Shown here piece by piece: positions 1 through 7,848 of a stretch of DNA of 64,000 nucleotides. Origin of the DNA: JANQGH01 sp039177555 (GTDB taxonomy: Bacteria > Pseudomonadota > Alphaproteobacteria > DSM-16000 > Inquilinaceae); contig JBCDFV010000002.1 in assembly GCA_039177555.1 (NCBI GenBank), positions 62,001 to 126,000 on the forward strand. The letters run 5' to 3'. The translations under genes and the position numbers were made by a program. Numbering within the stretch: the stretch's first letter is position 1; the number at the start of each line of letters is the position of its first letter. The notes beneath the pieces are model-generated. The model did no database searches and was not told where the DNA came from. It saw nothing but the letters and a program-made list of their open reading frames with translations.

Positions 1-434
1 CCGGTCCAGCCATGCAGAAGAAGGCTATGCGCCTGGTCGTCGGCCAAGTCGCGGGACAGCTCGATCGTGTGGTGGTAGCGATCCGCCGAGGCCACCGCGA
101 CGCCGTCAATGTAAAGCAGCGCCTCGGGATGGGTGAAGATGTCACCCGTCACACCTAGGGGCAGATGCAGTGCGGGATTCTGCCAGCTGCCCGGGACCGA
201 GAATTGTGATCGCAGCACGAAGTGCAGATCCTGCCGGCCCCAATGGCTGTGCCAATCGAGCGTCGCCGCAGACGCGTCGCCATGGCCCTGTGTCAGGTCC
301 GGCTTTACGGTTGCGTCGCTAAGTTCCTCGAACGAGAAGCGCTCAATAGGCAGGCGCGCCCGTGCCACCAGCGGCCGGACCAGGGCCAAGCGCTGCGCGA
401 TCTTCTCGGCGGTCAGACGCAGTCGGTGGGACAT
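1..434 (-). CDS. Alpha-mannosidase (GH38), N-terminal part, cut by window start
   Basis: The reading frame starts at an ATG at 434 and runs off the window without a stop, giving 144 residues. The N-terminus (MSHRLRLTAEKIAQRL, then LHLPLGVTGDIFTHPEALLYIDG) resembles the N-terminal domain of bacterial GH38 alpha-mannosidases, which precedes the catalytic barrel; the catalytic residues lie outside the window. The start is 6 nt after the stop of the double ABC ATPase gene, so it is almost certainly the last visible gene of that transport operon. Family knowledge says GH38 enzymes hydrolyse alpha-mannosides, which suggests that the transporter imports mannose-containing oligosaccharides; that link is inference. 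The family call rests on remembered N-terminal patterns, not on a search. Confidence 0.8.
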   Translation of the reverse strand, partial: MSHRLRLTAEKIAQRLALVRPLVARARLPIERFSFEELSDATVKPDLTQGHGDASAATLDWHSHWGRQDLHFVLRSQFSVPGSWQNPALHLPLGVTGDIFTHPEALLYIDGVAVASADRYHHTIELSRDLADDQAHSLLLHGWT

Positions 435-440
435 GGTCCG

Positions 441-2183
441 TCAGCTTTGGGTCAACGAAAATCCGGGAATCTCGCCGCGAAAAATCGCGTCGTGACGGCC
501 CTCGATTTGAGCCAGCTCGTTAAGCGCGGTTCGGGCATCTTCCGATGACCCCCAATCGCGGTCCAGGTCCGGCCAGGGAATGGAGGAAATCAGCAGCTGC
601 GTGTAGGCGTGCTTCGGGTCACCGATCACCTCCATCGGCGGACCGGCTTCCACGACCTGTCCGTGGTAAAGAACCATCACGTAGTCCGACACGTGATAGG
701 CCGTGGCAAGATCGTGCGTGATGTAGATGATCGAGATGCCGTGCTGGTCCTTCAGATCGTGAATGTTCTTCAGGATCGTCGCCCGAAGGCTCGCATCGAC
801 CATCGAAACCGGTTCGTCGGCGATCAGCAGCTTCGGGTTCAGCATCAGCGCACGCGCCACGATGAGACGCTGCCGTTGCCCGCCGGAAAGCTGGTGCGGA
901 TAGCGGTCGAGCACGGTTTCCGGCGCCAGTCCAACGGCCTTGCAGGCCTCTTCCATCGCCTGTCTTGTGTGGTCCGACCCTTGTGAGAGACCAAACCGCT
1001 CGAACGGGAACTTCAGCGCGTGGTTGACCCGATAGAAAGGGTTGAAGCAGGCGTAAGGGTCTTGGAACACGGCCTGCACCTCCTTGCGGAAGGCAAGGGC
1101 TTGGCTCGCGGACTGGCGGTTGATGTCTTGGCCCTTGAACAAAACCTGTCCTGTCGATGGCGGGTTGAAGCCAAGCATCAGGCTTCCCATCGTCGATTTG
1201 CCCGACCCTGACTGGCCGACGATCGAAATGATCTTGGGCACCGTGCCGTCCAGCGAGAAGTTCATTGTGTGAAGCGCTGTGAGCGAACCGTAGGATTTCG
1301 AGACACCCCGCAACTCGAGCAATGGCGTCGGATCGCTGGCTTCGGTCGGTTTCGTGCCGCTTGCCGTCGAGGGATCGAGAAAGCTCTCACCGCCCACAAG
1401 CGGCACCGATGAGATCAGCTCTTTTGTGTAGGGGTGCTTCGGCGCCTCGATGATCTGCCTGACGGGCCCAAACTCGACAAGCTCGCCCTTCTTCAGGACC
1501 GCGATCTCATCGACGGACTGCGCCATCAGCCCCATGTCGTGCCCGATAAGGATAAGCCCCGCGCCGATCTCCGCCTGCACATCGCGAAGCGTCTGCATCA
1601 CATGGCGCTGGGTGATGACATCGAGGGCCGACGTCGGTTCGTCGGCGATCACCAGATCCGGGTTGAGACAGACGCCGATCGCGATGCAGACCCGCTGCTT
1701 CATGCCGCCCGAAAGCTCATGCGGGTAAAGCGACGCTACGATCTTTGGATCGAGACCGACGCTTTCCAGCGCGGCGTCCGACCGCCGCTGCAACTCGCTC
1801 TGCGAGACGCTGCCTTCATGGGCGACGATCCCGTCCCAGATCTGGCGCTCGATCCGCATGACCGGGTTCAGCGAGTTCATCGCGCCTTGCGGGATGTAGC
1901 TGATGTGCGACAGCCGGACGTTGCGCATCTCTTCGCTTGACAGGGACAGCAGATTGCTTTGCGGCAGCGAATTCAGGTGGATTTCGCCGGACGAGACAAA
2001 GCCCGGCGATGCCAGCATCCGCATTGCCGACAGGGCGGTCGTTGTCTTTCCCGATCCGCTCTCGCCGATAAAGCCAACGCGGCGTCCCTTATCGACCGAC
2101 AGCGACACGTTGGTGACGGCGTGAACGACGCCCTTGGAGGTCGGGAAATCGATCGAGACATCTTTGAAGTCGAGAATGGTCAT
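441..2183 (-). CDS. Fused double ABC ATPase of an oligopeptide/oligosaccharide transporter (DppD-DppF type)
   Basis: This 580-residue cytoplasmic protein carries two complete nucleotide-binding domains. The first has Walker A GESGSGKTT near residues 40-48, signature LSGGMKQRV and Walker B VIADEPTSALD. The second has Walker A GQSGSGKST, signature LSGGQRQRL and Walker B LIADEPVSMVD. Both energise the permeases encoded just upstream, replacing the usual separate DppD and DppF subunits. I chose the ATG at 2183 because a strong AAGGGGGAG lies 8 nt upstream; an in-frame GTG at 2192 sits too close to that site. The gene follows the DppC-like permease by 15 nt and precedes the GH38 gene by 6 nt, so all belong to one minus-strand operon. 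Neither domain shows a lost catalytic motif. Confidence 0.95.
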   Translation of the reverse strand: MTILDFKDVSIDFPTSKGVVHAVTNVSLSVDKGRRVGFIGESGSGKTTTALSAMRMLASPGFVSSGEIHLNSLPQSNLLSLSSEEMRNVRLSHISYIPQGAMNSLNPVMRIERQIWDGIVAHEGSVSQSELQRRSDAALESVGLDPKIVASLYPHELSGGMKQRVCIAIGVCLNPDLVIADEPTSALDVITQRHVMQTLRDVQAEIGAGLILIGHDMGLMAQSVDEIAVLKKGELVEFGPVRQIIEAPKHPYTKELISSVPLVGGESFLDPSTASGTKPTEASDPTPLLELRGVSKSYGSLTALHTMNFSLDGTVPKIISIVGQSGSGKSTMGSLMLGFNPPSTGQVLFKGQDINRQSASQALAFRKEVQAVFQDPYACFNPFYRVNHALKFPFERFGLSQGSDHTRQAMEEACKAVGLAPETVLDRYPHQLSGGQRQRLIVARALMLNPKLLIADEPVSMVDASLRATILKNIHDLKDQHGISIIYITHDLATAYHVSDYVMVLYHGQVVEAGPPMEVIGDPKHAYTQLLISSIPWPDLDRDWGSSEDARTALNELAQIEGRHDAIFRGEIPGFSLTQS

Positions 2184-2198
2184 CTCGCACACTCCCCC

Positions 2199-3149
2199 TT
2201 AAAGCCGTCTCAGTCGCGGGTTCGACACTTCGTCGAGCCCGAGATTGACCATGAGGAGGCCGATGAACATCACCGCCAGCAGGACCGTCGGAATGCCCCA
2301 CCACCACCAAAGATTCTGGATCAGGGCGCCTGAATTGATCGCGTCATAGATCACCCGGCCCAGTGTCGGAACGCGCTGTGGACCAAGACCCAGCACCTCC
2401 AGCCCGACCGCCGTCACGATCGAGGTCGTGACGTTGGCGATGAAAGAGCCGAACAGATAAGGCACCAGGTTCGGCAGCATCTCGCGGAACATAATGTGGC
2501 CGGTCGAGGCGCCAGAGAGTCGCGCCATGTGCACGTATCCCGACTCGCGCATCGACAGCACCTGCGCCCGGATCAGCCTTGTTGGCGACTGCCAGACGAA
2601 ACAGGCGATCAGGATCGCCATGATGGTCAACGAGATATCGCCATAGGCAGCCTGGAACACGACCAGGATCAACAGCGGCGGGATGGTGATCATCACGTCC
2701 GAGCCAACCCGGATCACATCGTCGGTCCGGCCGCCGATAAAGCCGGCGGAGAAGCCGAGGAAAATGCCAATCGACATGCCGATCAACGATGCGAGCACGC
2801 CGACATAGAGCGAATTTGGCGCGCCGACGATGAGTAGCGCCAGGATATCCTTGCCGGTTACGTCGGTACCCAGCGGGTGTGCCCAGGTGCCGATTTGGCC
2901 GCGAATGTTCTCAAACCCGACCGGGGCCTGGCGCGGCAGGCCGGAGCCGGTGAACACCATATCGGTGTCCCAAAACATCCGGCCGATAAGTCCGAGCGCG
3001 ACGATGCCCAAGAGCAGCGCGGCGCCCCAGATGAGCTTTGGGTTCCGCCACGGATTGTCGAAGCGCTTCATGCGCTTGATCTGACGTCGGGTCAGACCGC
3101 CCATATCGGGGGCCGCGGTTTCGGGCGCGGCGGCGTTCTGCGTGGTCAT
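2199..3149 (-). CDS. ABC transporter permease, DppC/OppC type
   Basis: This 316-residue inner-membrane protein has a basic cytoplasmic N-terminus (GLTRRQIKRMKRF), a first membrane helix near residues 40-60, and a BPD_transp_1 region with several helices. The EAA-loop region around VHMARLSGASTGHIMFREMLPN contacts the ATPase. It forms the translocation pore with the DppB-type subunit encoded immediately upstream. The ATG at 3149 has GGAGG 7 nt upstream; a GTG directly before it is an alternative. It begins 4 nt after the stop of the preceding permease gene, so the two are likely translationally coupled. Family length is normal. Confidence 0.93.
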   Translation of the reverse strand: MTTQNAAAPETAAPDMGGLTRRQIKRMKRFDNPWRNPKLIWGAALLLGIVALGLIGRMFWDTDMVFTGSGLPRQAPVGFENIRGQIGTWAHPLGTDVTGKDILALLIVGAPNSLYVGVLASLIGMSIGIFLGFSAGFIGGRTDDVIRVGSDVMITIPPLLILVVFQAAYGDISLTIMAILIACFVWQSPTRLIRAQVLSMRESGYVHMARLSGASTGHIMFREMLPNLVPYLFGSFIANVTTSIVTAVGLEVLGLGPQRVPTLGRVIYDAINSGALIQNLWWWWGIPTVLLAVMFIGLLMVNLGLDEVSNPRLRRL

Positions 3150-3152
3150 CAC

Positions 3153-4160
3153 TCAGCCTCCGTGCCGTATGCGGGGATCGATAAAGGGGTAGATCAGGTC
3201 CACGAGGAAGACGGCGACGGCCGTCATCAGGATGATGACGAACGACACGCCCTGGATGACCGGGTAGTCCTGGGTAAGGATCGCGTCGTACAGCAGCTTG
3301 CCCATCCCGGGATAGGCGAAGATACGCTCGACCAGCACCTGTCCGGCCACCAACATGCCAATCTTCAGCGCGAATGCCGTGATCTGCGGCAGGATCGCGT
3401 TGCGGATCATGTAGCGGTAGAGGATGTAGCGCGGGCGCAGCCCCTTGGCCTTGGCGAGCGTCGTGTAATCCTCGCCCTGCACCGTGATCATCAGGCCGCG
3501 CATGCCGAGCGCCCAAAAGCCGAAGGTCACGACCACGATCGAAAGCGCTGGCAAGAAGCCGTGGTAAAGAACGGAGGTCGCAAAATCGAGCGTCCATCCG
3601 GGTTCGACATTCAGCCCGTACGGTCCCGAAAGTGGAAACCAGCGCAGCTGGGTCGAAAAGACATACATCAGGAGGAGGCCCGACAAGATCGGCGGGATCG
3701 AGGTGAAGACCATCGCCGACGGAATTGCGACCTTCCAGATACGCGGCGTGTTCTCCCACACCATCAACGCGCCCAGCAGGTTGCCGATGATGAAGGTGAT
3801 GATCAGCGAAACCAGCATCAGCCCAATGGTCCAGGGCAGCGCGTTGGCGATCATCGACGCGACGGGGGTCGGGAAACTGGCGGTAGACAGGCCGAAGTCG
3901 AGCGTGACCGTGTTCCAGATATAGAGCAGGTACTGGACGATCAGCGGCTGATCGAGCCCGAAAGACTCCCGCAACTGCGTGAGGATCTGGTCCGCGTTGG
4001 CGACGGAGCCGCCGCCGGCCGCCATTCTTCCAAGCGCGGCGGAGGCCGGATCCAAGCCGGAAAGCCGTGGAATAATCCAGATGAGCGTAGCCGCGATCAG
4101 AACCGTCAGGACCAGTGTGGTCACACGGTTGATCAGGTAGCTGGCCGGGATGCGTCCCAT
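3153..4160 (-). CDS. ABC transporter permease, DppB/OppB type
   Basis: This 335-residue integral membrane protein has an N-terminal helix (residues about 8-30), a periplasmic segment, and the BPD_transp_1 core. The cytoplasmic loop GEDYTTLAKAKGLRPRYIL is the EAA-type ATPase contact, and the C-terminus ends in IYPFIDPRIRHGG, typical of the DppB branch. A perfect AGGAGG lies upstream of the ATG. It is the first permease gene after the binding protein and is separated from it by 95 nt holding a stem-loop. It pairs with the DppC-type subunit downstream. Substrate cannot be read from the permease; the neighbouring GH38 gene suggests oligosaccharides. Confidence 0.93.
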   Translation of the reverse strand: MGRIPASYLINRVTTLVLTVLIAATLIWIIPRLSGLDPASAALGRMAAGGGSVANADQILTQLRESFGLDQPLIVQYLLYIWNTVTLDFGLSTASFPTPVASMIANALPWTIGLMLVSLIITFIIGNLLGALMVWENTPRIWKVAIPSAMVFTSIPPILSGLLLMYVFSTQLRWFPLSGPYGLNVEPGWTLDFATSVLYHGFLPALSIVVVTFGFWALGMRGLMITVQGEDYTTLAKAKGLRPRYILYRYMIRNAILPQITAFALKIGMLVAGQVLVERIFAYPGMGKLLYDAILTQDYPVIQGVSFVIILMTAVAVFLVDLIYPFIDPRIRHGG

Positions 4161-4194
4161 GGTCAGCCTCCTCTGTTGTCGCGTGAGAGGCCGG

Positions 4195-4216
4195 GGGCCG
4201 CGATGATACGCGGCCC
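4195..4216 (-). promoter_or_regulatory. Perfect stem-loop between binding-protein and permease genes
   Basis: GGGCCGCG at 4195-4202 and CGCGGCCC at 4209-4216 form a perfect 8-bp stem with a 6-nt loop, 40 nt beyond the stop of the binding-protein gene. There is no T-run, so an intrinsic terminator is unlikely. The position is that of stem-loops known to stabilise binding-protein transcripts or reduce read-through into permease genes. The function is inference. Confidence 0.6.
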
Positions 4217-4255
4217 GCGAGCCTTCGTCAGATCATGGCATTGCCTGCCCGTTGC

Positions 4256-5998
4256 CTAGTTGGCGCGGGTCAGGTTGTGGATGATCTGATGACCCGAATT
4301 CCAATGGAAGAACGGGTGGTTATAGTAGTTGGCGTCGGATGGCCAGCCTTCCCAATAGGTCGTATTGAAAGGCATCAGCTTGTATGCCTGCACCAACGGA
4401 ATGAACGGCATCTCAGCATCCAGATGCTGATAGGCGTCGGCCACCATGCCCGGGATCGCGGGATCGCCGAGGGGCATCTCCGCCATGGCGTTTACGATCT
4501 CGGAATAGGCTTCAGCCGCAGGCCCGTCCCAGCGCGAGGTGTTGTTGAAGCCGGGCGAGCGTTCGCCGACCGGAACAACGTCATCAACCGTGTAGCGACC
4601 CATCGATGCCCACGGCTCGTTCACCGATCCGCAGGACAGCCAGGAATAGGACATCGTGTAGTTGCCGAACGGCAGGACCTCACCCCAGAAGACCGAGTTC
4701 TCGACCGGCACCGAACGGGCGTCGATGCCTGCCCGCTGAAGCTGTTCGACCACCATGTCGATCGTGCGGGTGTATTCGGTGGCTGCCGAGTTGACGTGGA
4801 TCTCGACCTCCAGGGTCTCGCCGTCCTTCTCGTAATAGTCGCCGTTGCGCACCCAGCCTTCGGCTTCGAGCAGCGCCTGGCCAGCTTCGACATCGGCAGT
4901 CTCCGGCAACCCGTGCCCGGCCTCGACGACCGCGTTGATGAACGGGTCCATCGAGCCGAATTGCGCAAACATCGTGCGGCTGGGCGTCGTCGCACCCTCA
5001 GCGGCAATGTTCACGATCTGCGTGCGGTCGATGATCGAGGCGATGGCCCGCCGCATGTTGGCGTTATCCCAAGGCGCGATCGTCGTGTTGATTTCGAGCT
5101 GTCGGGCGCAGGGATCGGCAACGGCGTATGGGTAGTCGGGATACCACGCCATCGCGTTGGGGTTCTGCGCCTGAACCGCCTCGAATGTGCCGACGGAAAT
5201 GTTTTGCGAGGCGTCGAGTTGGTCCGTCGCCATCAACTGCGCGCGACTTTCCTCGCCGCCGGATTCAAGGAACACCACGCGAAGCGGTTCCGGCAAGTCC
5301 ATGAAGCCGGTCGCCGCGCCCCACCAATCGTCGTTCCGATCCCAAATCGCGCGGTTCGAGGCAGCACTGGTGAATGTGTAGGGGCCTGTGCCGATCGGTT
5401 CGGCGAATGTGAAGGTCGCGGGGTTCTCGGCCTCGCTCCAGACATGCTCGGGCATGATCAGGAACGACCCGAAGATGCGCACGCCGAAATTCTCGACCAC
5501 AAAGCGCGGGTTTGGCTCGTTAAGCGTGAAGCGCACGGTCAGATCGTCGACCTTCTCGACGCTTGCGACCTGGCTTCGGAGTGTCGCGACCTCGCGCGCG
5601 TTCAGTTCTTCGTTGCCCAGCGCCATTTCGGTCGTGAACACAACGTCGTCGGCGTTAAACGGCTCGCCGTCCGACCATGTGACGCCATCACGCAATGTGA
5701 TTGTGAACTCCGTTGAATCGTCGTTGGCCTCGTAAGCGGTTGCCAGCCACGGATCGAGTTCGCCGGAGCCATAGTTCAAAATGAACAGCGGTTCCCACAT
5801 GGCTTGGTGGGCGCCTTGCATGCGCCGGATGCCGGTACCATCGGTCATCCAGTTGAAGTTCTCCGGATCCTGGATCGTCCGGTCGAGGTCGAAGATCACC
5901 GTATCCTCGCGCGCCACATCTTGTGCCAGCGAGGGTGTCGCAGTCAGGGCCAGCGCGATGGCTGAAGCCGCCAGCAGTCCGTTGCGTACCGAATTCAT
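4256..5998 (-). CDS. ABC transporter substrate-binding protein, family 5 (SBP_bac_5)
   Basis: This 580-residue periplasmic protein has a Sec signal peptide (MNSVRNGLLAASAIALALT, cleavage after SLAQ near residue 25). Family-5 hallmarks follow, including LRDGVTWSDGEPFNADDVVFT and a GTGPYTF segment. It captures substrate for the DppB/C-type permeases downstream. The ATG at 5998 was chosen because GGAGGAG lies 5 nt upstream; an in-frame start five codons earlier would put that site inside the gene. Family-5 proteins bind peptides, nickel, opines or oligosaccharides (the manno- and cello-oligosaccharide binders of Thermotoga belong here). The neighbouring alpha-mannosidase favours an oligosaccharide ligand. 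Confidence 0.93.
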   Translation of the reverse strand: MNSVRNGLLAASAIALALTATPSLAQDVAREDTVIFDLDRTIQDPENFNWMTDGTGIRRMQGAHQAMWEPLFILNYGSGELDPWLATAYEANDDSTEFTITLRDGVTWSDGEPFNADDVVFTTEMALGNEELNAREVATLRSQVASVEKVDDLTVRFTLNEPNPRFVVENFGVRIFGSFLIMPEHVWSEAENPATFTFAEPIGTGPYTFTSAASNRAIWDRNDDWWGAATGFMDLPEPLRVVFLESGGEESRAQLMATDQLDASQNISVGTFEAVQAQNPNAMAWYPDYPYAVADPCARQLEINTTIAPWDNANMRRAIASIIDRTQIVNIAAEGATTPSRTMFAQFGSMDPFINAVVEAGHGLPETADVEAGQALLEAEGWVRNGDYYEKDGETLEVEIHVNSAATEYTRTIDMVVEQLQRAGIDARSVPVENSVFWGEVLPFGNYTMSYSWLSCGSVNEPWASMGRYTVDDVVPVGERSPGFNNTSRWDGPAAEAYSEIVNAMAEMPLGDPAIPGMVADAYQHLDAEMPFIPLVQAYKLMPFNTTYWEGWPSDANYYNHPFFHWNSGHQIIHNLTRAN

Positions 5999-6013
5999 CT
6001 GTTCTCCTCCCAA

Positions 6014-6192
6014 TGTTTATGGCCGTTTGCGTTGTCTGTTCCGTCACGGCACGAAAAGGCGTCACGGCCAGGATCGATATGAACAATCGTTCCCGGAACC
6101 GCGATCTCAATGGCCGCATTTTTGTCGGCTAAGTGTTTCGATCTTGCTCCCTCACAGCCGTTGGCTCGCCAATCCTGTTGTCGTCTCGCCTC
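6014..6192 (-). promoter_or_regulatory. Leader region of the transporter operon with a 9-bp direct repeat
   Basis: This 179-nt gap separates the MBL-fold gene from the binding-protein gene on the same strand. CGTCACGGC occurs twice, at 6042-6050 and 6060-6068, an 18-nt period that places both copies on nearly the same helical face. A small inverted repeat, GAACAATCGTTC, lies at 6081-6092. Direct repeats of this spacing are typical of AraC-family binding sites, and an AraC gene sits at 7849. No clear sigma-70 promoter is visible, so the regulatory role is inference. Confidence 0.35.
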
Positions 6193-6870
6193 TTAGCGGG
6201 CGTAGTCCATCACCAGAACCCGCGTCTCTTGCGGGATGTCCCCAGTGGTCAGATCCACTTCGTTTCCGAATGCGAAGTCGACATCCTTGTCGTGAAAATG
6301 CGCCAGGAACGCTTCGATCCAATGTGTGTTGCGCGGCTTGTAGGTCAGTGTGCGGAAATGCATCGGCACGATCAGCTTGGGCCGGACCGCATGGATCATT
6401 TCCATGAGATCGGGGAATTCGATTGTTAGGAAGCCGCCGGCCAATGCCAGCAGCAAATCGGTGTTTTCGAAGAAAGCGATCTGGCGGTCGCTGAGCCTGT
6501 TGCCGACATCGCCCATATGGGCAATGCGGATGCCGTCGACCGTGAACCGGTACATGGCGTTTTGGCCCGGCGCATGCTCGGGATGGTCCTTGAACTCCAT
6601 CGCCTCGATCGCCTCGATCTCGACGCCGTTCACCGCCTGGCGACCACCATTCCTGGCGATGTCCAGCGCGTTGATCGTTGCCGGCGAGCCGTGGATCAGG
6701 TCAGCGCGGCAGTGGGCATCGTCATCGTCGGAAGAGGTGATGACCAGGTCGGCCGTGTCCGTGATCGGCGCGTAGCCGACACCCTCCGGCGTGTATGGGT
6801 CGGTGATGATCGAGTAACCGTCCGCACCTGTGATGCTGAACGCGGCATGCCCATGCCATTTGAGCTTCAC
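6193..6870 (-). CDS. MBL-fold metal-dependent hydrolase-like protein (COG2220/UlaG-like), atypical metal motif
   Basis: This 225-residue cytoplasmic protein opens MKLKWHGHAAFSI, as many COG2220 (UlaG-like) proteins do. It retains later blocks such as IRIAHMGDVGNRLS (residues about 114-127) and LIVPMHFRT, where metal-binding Asp and His are expected. The position of the family HxHxDH motif reads SSDDDDAH (residues 46-53), so the usual first two histidines are replaced by Ser and Asp. The fold call is good, but catalysis is uncertain. It lies 44 nt downstream of the PhyH gene and 194 nt upstream of the binding-protein gene, all on one strand, suggesting a role in processing the imported compound. 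Confidence 0.75.
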   Translation of the reverse strand: MKLKWHGHAAFSITGADGYSIITDPYTPEGVGYAPITDTADLVITSSDDDDAHCRADLIHGSPATINALDIARNGGRQAVNGVEIEAIEAMEFKDHPEHAPGQNAMYRFTVDGIRIAHMGDVGNRLSDRQIAFFENTDLLLALAGGFLTIEFPDLMEMIHAVRPKLIVPMHFRTLTYKPRNTHWIEAFLAHFHDKDVDFAFGNEVDLTTGDIPQETRVLVMDYAR

Positions 6871-6914
6871 GATGCCCTCTCCCCGGCCTTCACGTTCGAT
6901 CGAAGTGCCATGCG

Positions 6915-7754
6915 TCAGTTACCGCCGATGTTCAGCGGTCCCCGGTCGTCAGCAATGTCATCGCCGGCCGGGCGCGGATGATGATGCCATTTGCCCGTGG
7001 GGTCCTCGCCGCGGCAGATGATCGGTTCTACGCTCTTGGCCCAGCGGGCATCCACGACATCCACCTCCGGTGGGCAATAGCGAATGGTCAGGCCGGTCCG
7101 GCGCCGGTCCGAACTGTTGGGCCTGGAACCATGGACCAGCATGTCGGCATGCAGCGAGACTTGGCCGGCCCGCAGATTGTTGGAGACCGGTCGGCCCATC
7201 GCCTCAGCGCCGGTTGTCTCCAGGTGCAGGACCGACGCGCCTTCGACCCTGTCGATCTCGTTCTGTTGCAGATGGCCCTTGTCATGGGTGCCGGGGATGA
7301 AGCGCATGGCGGCGTTCGCCTCGTCCGCGTCGTCGATCGCCAGCCAGACCGTCACCGTGCGCGCCGGCGACAGCTTCCAGTACGCCGCATCCTGATGCCA
7401 AGGCACGACCTTGGGATCGTGCGGCAGCTTGCAGAAGAAGTGCGAGGCCCAGCAGACGATGTTGGGCCCGATCAGGTCTTCGACCAGATCCAGGATGCGC
7501 GGCTCTGTGCACAGGTCCCAAATGCCCCGGCAGCGCGCCTGATAACAGTTGATCGAATAGGCGCCGCGATCGGCCACCTGGTCGAGCAGGCTGTCGAAAT
7601 AGCGCCGGTTGGCATCGGCCTCGTCGGCCGAAAACACGTCGAACGGCGTCAGATAGCCTTCGCGATTGTAAAAGTCGATCTGCCCCGTACGCAGCCGCTT
7701 CGGGTCGGCGTTGACGACGGGTCTGAACGCCAGGTCCAGCGTTTCCGCTAGCAT
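6915..7754 (-). CDS. Phytanoyl-CoA dioxygenase (PhyH) family Fe(II)/2-oxoglutarate oxygenase
   Basis: This 279-residue protein has the PhyH facial triad: an HxD in PWHQDAAYW near residue 120 and a distal His in LHADMLVHGS, followed by an Arg in RRTGLTIRY that would bind 2-oxoglutarate. It should hydroxylate a small organic substrate at an unactivated carbon. GGGAGAGG lies close upstream of the ATG. It is the first gene of the minus-strand run that continues into the MBL protein and the ABC transporter, and it diverges from the AraC regulator across 94 nt. The substrate is unknown. A second, distinct PhyH paralogue lies at 27029. Confidence 0.88.
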   Translation of the reverse strand: MLAETLDLAFRPVVNADPKRLRTGQIDFYNREGYLTPFDVFSADEADANRRYFDSLLDQVADRGAYSINCYQARCRGIWDLCTEPRILDLVEDLIGPNIVCWASHFFCKLPHDPKVVPWHQDAAYWKLSPARTVTVWLAIDDADEANAAMRFIPGTHDKGHLQQNEIDRVEGASVLHLETTGAEAMGRPVSNNLRAGQVSLHADMLVHGSRPNSSDRRRTGLTIRYCPPEVDVVDARWAKSVEPIICRGEDPTGKWHHHPRPAGDDIADDRGPLNIGGN

Positions 7755-7848
7755 GGTGGGTCCTCTCCCTTTGATGACTTAACCTTAGCTTTTCCCTATT
7801 TGATTATTCCCGCCCCAATTTGACTTTTCTTTGTGGTAAATTGATATC

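Noticed and set aside
7820..7848. TTGACT and TGATAT as the promoter of the AraC gene
   Set aside because: The -10 would abut the ATG at 7849, putting the transcript start inside the gene; plausible only if translation starts later, which the protein similarity does not favour.
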